64,000 bases of DNA, taken from positions 496,001 to 560,000 of the forward strand of contig JAHLKG010000019.1 in NCBI GenBank assembly GCA_025526995.1. The letters run 5' to 3'. This document shows, piece by piece, positions 1 through 8,469 of the stretch. The position numbers and the translations under genes were made by a program. Below the pieces are notes generated by a model. That model was given only the letters and a program-made list of their open reading frames with translations. It made no database searches and was not told the origin of the DNA. The stretch comes from Powellomyces hirtus. Lineage: Eukaryota > Chytridiomycota > Chytridiomycetes > Spizellomycetales > Powellomycetaceae. Position 1 is the first letter of the stretch. Each line of letters opens with the position of its first letter.

Positions 1-386
1 CGTTCGAGCGGGGCCTGCCAGTAGACCATTCCGACGGCGCTGCGAACAACGTCCATCAGGTTGAGTCCGAGAACGCCGAACGAGGTGACACCTCTCCATA
101 ATTGGAACCGTGGGGCGAGAAACAGACGGGGGTGAAACAGGAGCGCGCGATACGGTGTCAGGCCGAGCATGTGCGTCATATGCAGGGTTGATCCGAGGAC
201 GATTTGGAAGGTTGTGTGCGGGGAAGAGCGGAGCATGGAGTGGACGTGGGTGCCGAGTTCGTGTGGGGATGTTCCAGTCAACGTCGTCAAGGTTGTCATA
301 ATGGAAGCAAGCGTGGACGCAGGGTCACTTCCACCGACAATCCGCCCAACTGGGAGTTGTGTGGAGATGTCTTCGTTGTTGGACAT
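1..386 (-). CDS. Derlin/Der1-like ER membrane protein (partial)
   Basis: The minus-strand frame is open from the left edge up to about position 569, so the C-terminal part lies outside the window. The visible protein has a hydrophobic segment followed by LGLTPYRALLFHP, then PRFQLWRGVTSF and LGLNLMDVVR. This order matches the first membrane segment and the conserved LWR-[LP]-[VT]-T-[SN]-F block of the Derlin/Der1 family, rhomboid pseudoproteases that move misfolded proteins out of the ER (established family knowledge). Possible ATG starts are at 299, 386 and 500. I chose 386 because it leaves a polar N-terminus of plausible length, while 299 would give a length closer to animal Derlins. HRD3, its usual partner in ER-associated degradation, sits far away at 55.9 kb. 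The assignment rests on a short N-terminal stretch, so confidence is moderate. Confidence 0.5.
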   Translation of the reverse strand, partial: MSNNEDISTQLPVGRIVGGSDPASTLASIMTTLTTLTGTSPHELGTHVHSMLRSSPHTTFQIVLGSTLHMTHMLGLTPYRALLFHPRLFLAPRFQLWRGVTSFGVLGLNLMDVVRSAVGMVYWQAPLE

Positions 387-1065
387 CGTCAGGGTGTTCA
401 GTCCGAGGGCAGCTTGTCGGTGGCTCTGAGTGTGCAAGAAATGCAACCTGAGCAAGGTGGAGTGCGGCACGGCCAGCGTGCTGTTTTGGAAGTCGACCAT
501 GGAGGCAGGGCTACGGGATGAAAACGGTCCTGCAATTGCTATGGTGTTGATGTGCCAGTATGCACCCCTTCAAATACACACTTCCGTTGTTCTGCCAAAA
601 ATGACCAGATTCTTTGGGCAACTTCCTCCGACGAGTCGATCGACGACATAATGGATTGCTGCGCCACCGACCGGGCTGATTCAAGTACAGTGCTAGTGTA
701 CCGTTATCCACCAATCAAACTACCGAAATAACCTCGCCGAAACGTCTATGTTTGCACGGCAGTGTCACTTGAGCGCTTTGCCGGACAGGGTTCACGATTT
801 CTGGATCGCCGCACCGGAGCTCATTCCATTCAAAAGTTAGAGTAGTCAGAAATGTTTGAAAAAGTTGAACCTAGCTGGCCCTTTCGCGACCTCACAACAA
901 ATGGACGCTGCGTTACACTTCATGCAAAATGAAGACGGGCTACTTGCTGCTTTACAAATCAGAAACTTTATTCCTATCCCTATTTACAAAAGTGCCCGTT
1001 GTCCTGCATTCGCCAGATGCACAAGAAATAGCTCAGACGTATGCTCCTTCTTCGCCGTGACGTCG
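387..1065. other. Intergenic stretch between two minus-strand genes
   Basis: This should hold the 5' flank of the Derlin-like gene and the 3' flank of the branching enzyme. The Derlin-like reading frame stays open to about 569, so part may be 5' coding sequence. I see no other coding or RNA gene here. Confidence 0.5.
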
Positions 1066-3971
1066 TTACTTCTTGTCCAGCTGGAGGACCAAAGCGGTTC
1101 GGCTGGGAATATAAACCTGATGGGAGAAAGATAAACATAAGCGGAAAGCTCTTTCGACAGAACGACTGACATCATCAGTACCTGAATGTAGTTCTTGCGT
1201 CCGTTCCACTCTCCAGGTTGCGAAAAGTACTTTCCACCTCGCTCGATCCTTTCGTGGCCGCAGAACTCTTTCCAGTCCGAGTTGAGGGCAACCGAGTAAG
1301 TGCCGGCCCACTCGGTTCCGATGCGGTAGTCCGTGAAACTCTGGCTGGGGTGGAAGTTGAAGATCCACAAAAGGTTGCCGCGTTCGAAAACAATCATCTT
1401 GTCGCCTTCATGCTTCAGCGAGACGTATTGGTTGGAGAGGAGCCAGTGGGACTTTTTCTCCAGCTCATTTATCGCACGATCAAACTCATTCAGATACTTG
1501 TATCGCAGCAGCTTGTCATCGGGGAGGTTGTACTGACGACGCGCGTAGTGGAAGGAGCTCTGGTTGCCCTCTCGTGGAAAGTCCTACAGAGGGTCACCAT
1601 GAGACCACCACTCTTTGAGACATGTGATGATTGGCAACGTGAGACTTACGAGCCACTCGGGATGACCAAACTCATTGCCCATGAACGTTAAATAACCTTC
1701 ACCACCGAGCCCGAAAGTGATCAATCGGATCATTTTATGAAGGGCAAGTCCACGGTCAATAATCGGTGTCAATGGACTTAGGTCAGACATGTTGGTGTAC
1801 ATCTCCTTGTCCATCAACCAGAACGCAAGGGTTTTGTCGCCAACAAGCGCTTGATCATGAGATTCACAGTAAGCGATTGTCGGTTCCTACACAAGAAATT
1901 GGGCTTAGAACGAGCACGAGTTCCCATGAGATCTGGGTCTGGTTCACCAACCTTGTAGCGACGGTTGGTGAGGGTGTGCGTGATGTGACCCATCTCCCAC
2001 TCCTCGTCCTACAAGAAGCCGAATGTGAGCGCAATGGCCCGGGCACACTGTCTAACCGATGCCCGATCTTACTCTCTTTTCCTTCAGATATTTGATCCAC
2101 ATGTCAGGGAGTGCCATGGCCAACCTGTAGTCGAAACCAATCCCACATTCACTCACGGGCCTGCACAGCGTTGGCATGCCAGATACATCTGTGGACGACA
2201 GCGATTACCAAAAACTGAAAAAGACATGGCGCGATGATACAAATCTCTACCGCACCTTCTGCGATTGTGAGAATCTCTGGGTGGAGCTTATGCATGATGT
2301 CATTCGCCTAACATGAAAAGTCAGACTCTGCTCAATGTTCAGAGAAACTTTCGTGACTCACAAGCATCATGTAGACAATCGCTTCGACATCCACTTGGTT
2401 GCCAAAGTAGTCATCGTAGCCTCCACCGAAAGCTGTCGCCAGACCATGGTGGTGGTACAGCATGCTGGTCACGCCATCGAAGCGGAAACCGTCAAAACCG
2501 TACTCGAGAACCCAGTAACGCAGGTTGGACAGCAAAAAGCGCAAAACTTCGTGGTGACCATAGTTGAACAGACGACTGTCCCACAGCTCATGACGACCAC
2601 GACCTCCGGCGTGAAAGTAGCAGTGATCGGTTCCATCAAATTCGTTAATCCCATCGAGAATGTTCTTGGAGCTGTGCGAATGAACAACATCCAAGAGCAC
2701 GGAGATGCCTAATCCGTGCGCGGCATCGACGAGTTCCATCAGGTCCTCGGGTGTTCCGCATCGGCTGGAGGGTGCGAAAAAGTTGGTGACTTGGTAACCG
2801 AAACTGGCATAGTAAGGGTGCTCCATGACAGCCATCAACTGTATGACGTTGTAGCCAAGTTTGGCGATGCGCGGCAGAGTGTTTTGTCGGAATTCCTGGT
2901 ACGTAGCTACGCGCTGTTCGGGAGAAGAGATTCCAACTACATGTGCGCGAAAGTGGAAGTGAGTACCGTAGTCGAAGAGGAAGGACAAGATGACCATGCG
3001 AACTCTACAACAGACCATGCGACTCGTAGATACGGGGTTCTTGTGGCTTTGGTGGCGCCTTGTTCTTGAAAACGTACTTTTTCGGGGGGTGCCAGAAAAC
3101 GCCCTCGTACACTGGGCTGACGTTCAAGTCCTGCACGGCCCTTCGAATCATCGCAGGGATGCGATCAATGCGCTCTCCGCTTGGTTTGATCATGACCAGC
3201 TATTGTTCAGTTTGGTGAGGGTTTATTCGGTATATAATACAAGAAAGGACTGCGATGAAGACCAACCTTGACTTTTGTGTTGTGGGGAATGGCAAGTTCG
3301 CCGTTGGCTTTGTTGGGGATGGTAATCTCCCAGACGCCAAAGGTGTCCTTTTTCATCTGGTGACTTTCCAGGTTCCATTGGTCTGGTAGATGGGATAGGG
3401 TTAGGTCAGAAATGAGTGCACCCCTGCGAAAGCGATGATGATCTCAACGCCATGTCGATGAAAGAAAGAACCCCCTCTTTAGCGGATGTCCCCAATTGTA
3501 TGATGGTGCACTCGATAAATTCTGCATTTCTCAGACTGATTGTGTTGAACTCCAAAATCTGTCGCTCTTTGTTTGACAAAACTCGAATCGCCTTTTGCCT
3601 ACGCGTTTGGCAAGATACATACTGAATTCACCAATGAGACACGCCTTTTCCACGCCGGGTGCCCACTCTCTGTAAGTTATCCCGCTTCTGGTGACATTGA
3701 ATCCCAGGCGCTCGTATCCACGGGTGAACTTGTCTATCCCGCCTTCGTGTTTCTCTATCGTGTCGATCCATTTGGAGTACTCATTATACCTAAGACGCAA
3801 GAACACGAACGGGAGATGATTTTGGGTGAGCTCAAGGAGATACTTTATTGGCAAGTCGCAGACCTCGAAGACTGTTTACCTGTACTCGATGGCGCCAACG
3901 TACGGGCCAAGATAAGGGTCATCTTGGAGGAGCACCTGAGGCGATGCGGGTTTCGTTGTTGAGACGGCCAT
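1066..3971 (-). CDS. GBE1: 1,4-alpha-glucan (glycogen) branching enzyme
   Basis: Moves oligoglucan chains from alpha-1,4 to alpha-1,6 linkage during glycogen synthesis in the cytosol. I resolve 11 exons: 3971-3880, 3789-3623, 3382-3267, 3199-3016, 2936-2362, 2307-2256, 2188-2073, 2008-1952, 1886-1650, 1583-1182, 1116-1066. All introns are GT-AG, and together they give a 682-residue protein, the usual length for the family. The N-terminal CBM48-like part carries [22 protein letters not shown]. The GH13 barrel shows [24 protein letters not shown] (nucleophile Asp), LTIAEDVSGMP (acid/base Glu) and [11 protein letters not shown] (third acidic residue). The C-terminal domain contains [18 protein letters not shown] and [15 protein letters not shown]. 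Start chosen at the ATG opening [10 protein letters not shown]. Nothing is missing, so the gene looks functional. Confidence 0.95.
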
Positions 3972-4239
3972 GATTGTTGACTGAATAGATTCTGCTTCTC
4001 TGTTGAAAAGAGAACACTGTATGGTATGGATATGAAGTATCCAAAGTAGTTTCCCAGAAAAAAAAAATGTTGGGAAAGGAGCCTGACAATCGATGGTCAC
4101 TGCTACAGTGACATCACCATCGAGCGCCATGCACGTCGAGAACGTCTCTGACGCGTCGCGCTTGTGATCCAAGGAGGTGCGCCCCGTCTGATGAGTTTCC
4201 TGTTTTTTTTGTCTTGTCTCGACCCTCGGGTATGCAACA

Positions 4240-4527
4240 TTGGTTCAAAAGCTTCTCTATACCATAATCGTCACGGTCTTATGGGGCGTAGATACTACTT
4301 TATCGATACTGAGTGCTATCAAAGTGATGACTGCACTCGCGGCAGGGGCAGGAAGAGGGAAATCCACGGCTCTTCCTTTCATTATCATTTCACACAGGCA
4401 CAGGGAAATGTTTGCCATCGTTCCCAAAAGGCGGCGAGCATGCTGTATCACTGGAGGTATAAGTTCCCAAATTGAGCTTTATCAGTTTTCATATCTGATT
4501 CCTAAGTTTGCCAACGATGGCAAGTAA
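4240..4527 (+). pseudogene. Possible P-loop NTPase/helicase fragment in the decayed island
   Basis: A 95-codon open stretch contains AAGAGRGKSTALPFI, which resembles a relaxed Walker A (P-loop) followed by the ALP seen in DEAH-type helicases, and about 20 residues later VPKRRR, a loose match to a PRR motif. No other helicase motif follows and there is no start context. It lies just upstream of the polymerase fragment. It could equally be chance, so I list it only as a weak candidate. Confidence 0.18.
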
Positions 4528-4719
4528 TTTGCATCTTGAGTTTGTCGAGAGAATCAACCAGTATTCCTCACGCTCATTCATAGTTGGGGCAACCAACTCA
4601 CAAACCGTGGTTCCATCTGCCAGTAATTCTGCGTACCTTCCCGTCGCTCGTACGTTCATACTGCCACATGTAATTGCCACATGTATATCAGAATATAGTA
4701 TTTCTGGCGCCGGTGGAAA

Positions 4720-5715
4720 GGGGAATGTTTACAAGAGTGCTGTCCATCTCGGTCGAGGGGTGCAAGGTGTTTATCAATGGCAAGTGGGTAGGCACTCATG
4801 CGTACCCGCGGTATGTCTATGGGGCACTGAAGAAGATGAAGCGATCGCTCTCCTTGACTTTTTGAACTTTCCGTGGTGTCCCGAGCGGCCGAAAACGAGC
4901 TGCGCAGTTTGACAGATGGGGGTCGCCTCTGCCGTCTTCTTCTCGTGGTCGAAAATGGGCAAGTGCGATTGGCCGACTTCATACAGCGGGGTTCATTTTC
5001 CATCCCAAGCCAAACTCGGGGGATTGCCGATGGCAGCAACTTTTTCTCAATGGTTTCATTGAATATCTCGTTGTCGAGGAGCAGAAGACTGCCATGATCG
5101 CCATGTCCCCTGGAGATGTTTTGTCCAAAAGAAAGAAGCAAAAGCAACAGACCCCAAAGGGAACAATTATAAGCACCGACTCTGAGATCCCCAATGCATC
5201 CTCTATGAGGTATACGCACCCTGAGATCCACCCCAGTATGCTCCTTGGGGTGTGTGCGAGCCCGAACCACAATCCATCGCCGAAGAATACCTCTCAAGCC
5301 TCAATGGGGCAAACAAGCTATGGGGATCTACATGACGAGTTAGCAGGAGCGCATGGACACGATTTGAAATGTTCTCATGGACCCGCAAAAGCTGCTGTCG
5401 GCCACCCAACCCATGGGGCGCATCAAGTTCCGCGAGATGCCGGCGTGGCAGAATGCGATCGTGGCAATTGAATGTTACTCTGGATATAATCAGGAGGATT
5501 CAGTAATCATGAACCAGAGTGCTATCGACCGAGGAATCTTCTGGAGCATGTACTACCGCACCATGCTGGAGACAGAGCGTAAATCTTCCGTAAAGGGGGA
5601 TAGCATTCAAAAGCCCCTGAAAGAAGTGACGGACAAGGGGCGCCATGCAGACGGCTATGAGAACATGAAAGATGATGGGCTTCTGCCCCCGGGCATCAAA
5701 GTTCGAATAGCTATC
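4720..5715 (+). pseudogene. Decayed fragment of DNA-directed RNA polymerase second-largest subunit (RPB2-like)
   Basis: Pieces of the second-largest RNA polymerase subunit lie in correct order but in different frames. About 4766-4810 reads VFINGKWVGTH; about 4885-4960 reads ELRSLTDGGRLCR; about 5040-5105 reads FIEYLVVEE and MIAMSPGD; about 5210-5275 reads YTHPEIHPSMLLGVCAS. From 5308 one frame runs to about 5715, with CYSGYNQEDSVIMNQSAIDRG and DDGLLPPGIKV. That last segment is interrupted by stops at 5341-5343 (TAG) and 5365-5367 (TGA). At least three frame changes and two stops rule out a working gene. Only the middle third of the roughly 1,200-residue family protein is present, with no N-terminus or zinc-binding C-terminus. 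The source may be a host gene copy or a large DNA virus; the nearby ankyrin scrap favours the latter, as inference. Confidence 0.88.
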
Positions 5716-5940
5716 ATTGCATCTCATCGGGTAAAAGGTAGAGAAGTTTCTCCTCAGCGATCTCCCCTGTCGATGGACGAATGCCACGGTTTTGGAGGAG
5801 AACCCCGATTTTTTCTCCTGGCTGATGAGGTACCATGTCCCGGCTTTCACATACCACACGATCACTGCAGCAACTATATGGGGTATTGCGATTTTCATCG
5901 AGTATCTTTGGTATCAGTGTTCTGACCCCTTTGTTCTCTG

Positions 5941-6186
5941 ATGGGGGTCGCTGGAGAAAATGACACACGTCGGACACCTTCATGTTTTGCAACCCGACAG
6001 CGCCCTATCGAATTCGATGGCGACTGCGTGAACATAGCGGCGGCTGCAGGGCACCTCCATATCATACAATGGCTCTCTCGGTATGAAGCGAGTACCTTTA
6101 CAGAAACAACAATGGACGATGCAGCCTCCATGGGTCACCCGGTCCATGGACGATATCATGGATACTTGATATACACAGAGCATTGA
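5941..6186 (+). pseudogene. Ankyrin-repeat fragment, giant-virus style
   Basis: An 81-codon open stretch contains NIAAAAGHLHIIQWLSRY and then MDDAASMGH, spaced about 30 residues apart. This is the AA.NGHL..V.WL pattern of ankyrin repeats that is abundant in mimivirus-like giant viruses and in some chytrid and oomycete gene families (established knowledge). Only one and a half repeats remain, and the reading loses the pattern after about 6140. The ATG at 5941 has no special support. It follows the broken polymerase fragment by about 230 bp on the same strand, so both may belong to one decayed insertion. Confidence 0.55.
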
Positions 6187-6551
6187 CGAGAGTTCTCCCA
6201 TTGCAAAAATGGAGGGTCAGGGCCGGAGATGTGCTCAGGCTGCTGAATCGTCCGCTCAATTAGGGTTTATGTACGTCTAGGTGGGACATGTGACAAACCA
6301 TGGAGTGTCGCGCGGGGTGGCATTTATATTCCACCTATGGCTAGCCGCTAATCTTGCATGATTTTGTTTTCATGCCGGCCACAGCGAGTGGGTAGTCATA
6401 TATCTTCCATAGAACGCCATGGAGGGGCTAGCGGGGGCCATGGTCACAATCGGCAGCCCACCCTGATCCCCTGAATGCCGCATATTTTATTTACAATGCA
6501 GAATCAACAAAACGGCCTGTTGATGCATGCGACCCTGCCGCGTAGCGGCAG
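6187..6551. other. Gene-free stretch between the ankyrin scrap and the inverted repeat
   Basis: No frame carries recognisable protein and I see no RNA gene. It separates the decayed coding remnants from the tRNA-derived repeat cluster. Confidence 0.5.
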
Positions 6552-6782
6552 GCCGCTATACCACTTAGCTATAGTTCCTGGTGCTATACCACTTAGCTAT
6601 AGTTCCCGGTGACAGAACCTGCATTTCCAACGCAGGTTTGTCTGGAGGTCAAGCGGTGGCATCAATCACCTCCGACAAACCTTGTACCTCCGGCAAACCT
6701 GCGTTGGAAATGCAGGTTCTGTCACCAGGAACTATAGCTAAGTGGTATAGCACCAGGAACTATAGCTAAGTGGTATAGCGGC
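6552..6782. repeat. 89-nt near-perfect inverted repeat ending inside tRNA-Cys
   Basis: Left arm 6552-6640 and right arm 6694-6782 are reverse complements over 89 nt with a single mismatch (a G in the left arm's complement against A in the right arm, in the CACC-GGAACT context). The 53-nt spacer 6641-6693 contains a smaller inverted pair (AGGTTTGTC.GGAGGT and ACCTCC.ACAAACCT). The right arm ends 26 bases into the functional tRNA-Cys, so the left arm carries two inverted copies of the tRNA 5' half. Transcripts across it would form a very stable hairpin. Confidence 0.93.
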
Positions 6783-6827
6783 CGCCTGCAGAGCGGCAGG
6801 TCCTGAGTTCAAACCTCAGTGGTTCCT
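6756..6827 (+). tRNA. tRNA-Cys (anticodon GCA)
   Basis: The sequence folds as a full cloverleaf. The 7-bp acceptor stem pairs GGAACTA with TGGTTCC (one T-G wobble), followed by discriminator T. The D arm is GCT/AGC, the anticodon stem GCCGC/GCGGC carries loop CTGCAGA with GCA at positions 34-36, and the T arm is CTGAG/CTCAG with loop TTCAAAC. The A box (TAGCTAAGTGG) and B box (GTTCAAACC) match pol III internal promoters, and a run of seven Ts follows 14 bases downstream. No intron. It reads UGC and UGU codons. It is intact, y et its 5' half is duplicated upstream and its 3' half echoed downstream. Confidence 0.92.
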
Positions 6828-6966
6828 CTTCAACAGTTTCTTTTTTTCATAAATCAGTGAGCGCGTCACCCGCGACACGTCAAAACCTCAGGTTCCTCGT
6901 CAAGTTAGTTTTTCATAAATCAATGAGGGCGACGTCTCGAGTTCAAACCTCAGTGGTTCCTCGTCA
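6811..6966 (+). repeat. Tandem echoes of the tRNA-Cys 3' half
   Basis: Three blocks end in ACCTCA(GT)GGTTCCTC. The first is the real tRNA 3' half, the second is near 6881-6900 (shortened), and the third is near 6938-6963, where GAGTTCAAACCTCAGTGG is fully kept. The GGTTCC sites lie at 6821, 6891 and 6955, so unit length is 70 and then 64 bp. The linkers share a T-run followed by CATAAATCA(G/A)TGAG. These look like unequal tandem duplications of the tRNA 3' half plus its flank. Confidence 0.75.
6841..6847 (+). terminator. Pol III oligo-T terminator of tRNA-Cys
   Basis: Seven consecutive Ts start 14 bases after the tRNA discriminator base, the expected position and length for RNA polymerase III termination. 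Confidence 0.75.
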
Positions 6967-7023
6967 AATCATCCGTCAAACCATAGGAACAATTTCAGTT
7001 GGCAAAAATCAATGAGCCCGCCA

Positions 7024-7187
7024 GCGCGCTCATCATTTTTTGACTTTTCATCATCGTCAAATTTGGCGGGGTCTGTTTGTATTGCTGCAAGACGGAAGGG
7101 TGCTGGCGCGCTCATTGATTTTTGCCTTTTCATCATCATCAAATTTGGCGGGATCTGTTTGTATTGCTGCAAGACAGAAGGGTGACG
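7024..7187 (+). repeat. 82-bp tandem duplication
   Basis: Copy one starts at 7024 (GCGCGCTCAT) and copy two at 7106. Both contain CAAATTTGGCGGG.TCTGTT and GTATTGCTGCAAGAC.GAAG with a few substitutions. The copies begin with GCGCGCTCAT, and the second continues as the reverse complement of the GGCAAAAATCAATGAGC found at about 7001-7017, tying them to the CATAAATCAATGAG linkers upstream. Confidence 0.85.
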
Positions 7188-7651
7188 ATTACGGCAGAGA
7201 GTCCCACGGTTCAAGGGCAGTGCTAGGGTCAGTGCCTAGGACGGGGTGCCCATGCAACAGACTATCAAGAGGCGATGAAATTGTCCCGGGGGCCGTAATC
7301 TACCCAAAGAGAAAAGATATAACTGGGCAATGATACAGTGCCGGAACAAATGCCGAAATGATTTGTTGATTCGTGTGCCGGTACTGCTCGAGTGCAATGG
7401 GAGATGTAAATACCCCTCAGATAGATTCAGTTACATGCCTACCTCTTTCAGAATGACAGTAGACAATATTTGACTGAAAGGGTGAATTGGCTAAACAACA
7501 CTGCCCATATCTGCATCTGTGTCAATGCTCATCTCGAATATGATAAAAGTATACATAACAGTCTCGTGCGAGCGCTCTGTAAGATGCAGATAGAGCCACC
7601 GACAGCAGAGATACTGTAGAGCCGCCATAGTGCGCCCGTCTGTTGTTCCCC
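7188..7651. other. Gene-free stretch before the PIN1-like gene
   Basis: I find no coding sequence or RNA gene. It should contain the 3' flank of the PIN1-like gene, whose stop lies at 7652. Confidence 0.5.
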
Positions 7652-8317
7652 CTACGCAGTGCGCAGGATGAGATGGGTGCCGCTGTCCGAGTCGATGGGC
7701 TGGCTGAGCTCGCCAACCTTTAACGCATACGTGGCGGTCTCGAAAGACTTTTGCATGTCGCCTCTCCCAAACACCCCCAAGTCACCGCCTTGCTTGGCAG
7801 AGCTGCAGTCGCTTTCCGTGGTCGCCAACTTTGCGAAATCGGTTTCACCGCTGACAATGCGCTGCCTGTATTCGTCAATGAGCTTCCGAGCCTCCTCTCT
7901 CGTTCGCGTAATGTTTTGCGACTTCCAGCTGCTTGGGCGACGGCTGTCTCGGTGCTTGACAAGAAGATGCGAGGCGCGGACTTGGTCACTCTTGAAATTG
8001 CAAATATCAAACTGTCAGTCAACGTCGTATGGTATGTGGGATGGTCACCCACCATTGTCACAGTTTCGGTCAACAAGTTGACGCGGGATCAGTCGCGTTC
8101 GCGTTCGCTGTTGCGTTCCAGGTCGCGACTTTTGCAAATGTTCATGAGTTCAGGATAAATTTGCTTGAAGGAAATGGAACAGTTCAGCAAAATATTAGAT
8201 GGCTGGTGTCGGTGCTGTCCCCCTCACCTTTGACCTGGTACTGTATTGGTCGGGTGTGCTCACCAGCAAACCTGCCAAGTGATAAGGGTATCCGAGTCTA
8301 GAGTGCATGGAGCGCAT
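7652..8317 (-). CDS. PIN1: Parvulin-type peptidyl-prolyl isomerase, PIN1/ESS1-like
   Basis: Isomerises phospho-Ser/Thr-Pro bonds; the yeast homologue Ess1 acts on the RNA polymerase II tail (family knowledge). The exon ending at 7652 encodes an almost complete parvulin domain: [19 protein letters not shown], then [52 protein letters not shown], and finally [10 protein letters not shown] and stop. The basic RR pair that binds phosphate and the catalytic-site His, Cys and Ser are all visible. The N-terminal exons between about 7990 and 8420 are uncertain. An upstream exon reads [16 protein letters not shown] and may be a diverged WW domain, but the usual GW-E start and second Trp are not clear. 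The start at 8317 is provisional. Confidence 0.85.
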
Positions 8318-8469
8318 CTCAATGATAAAGTCGGAGTCAGAGTCACTGGACAATGTTTTGCCATCTCGCTCTCTCGACTGACGGGAACAAATGGAAGGCG
8401 TTTGACAGTACGGCTTCAAAATTCATTGGCCTTCGAAAGTGGCTTTAGAATGATATTACAACGCATAAA

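Noticed and set aside
984..1175. Read-through extension of the branching enzyme past the donor at 1181
   Set aside because: Splicing to 1116 restores the family C-terminus [13 protein letters not shown]; the read-through tail matches nothing.
6969..7214. Minus-strand frame across the 82-bp tandem repeat
   Set aside because: The repeated peptide only reflects the DNA duplication; no start context or family.
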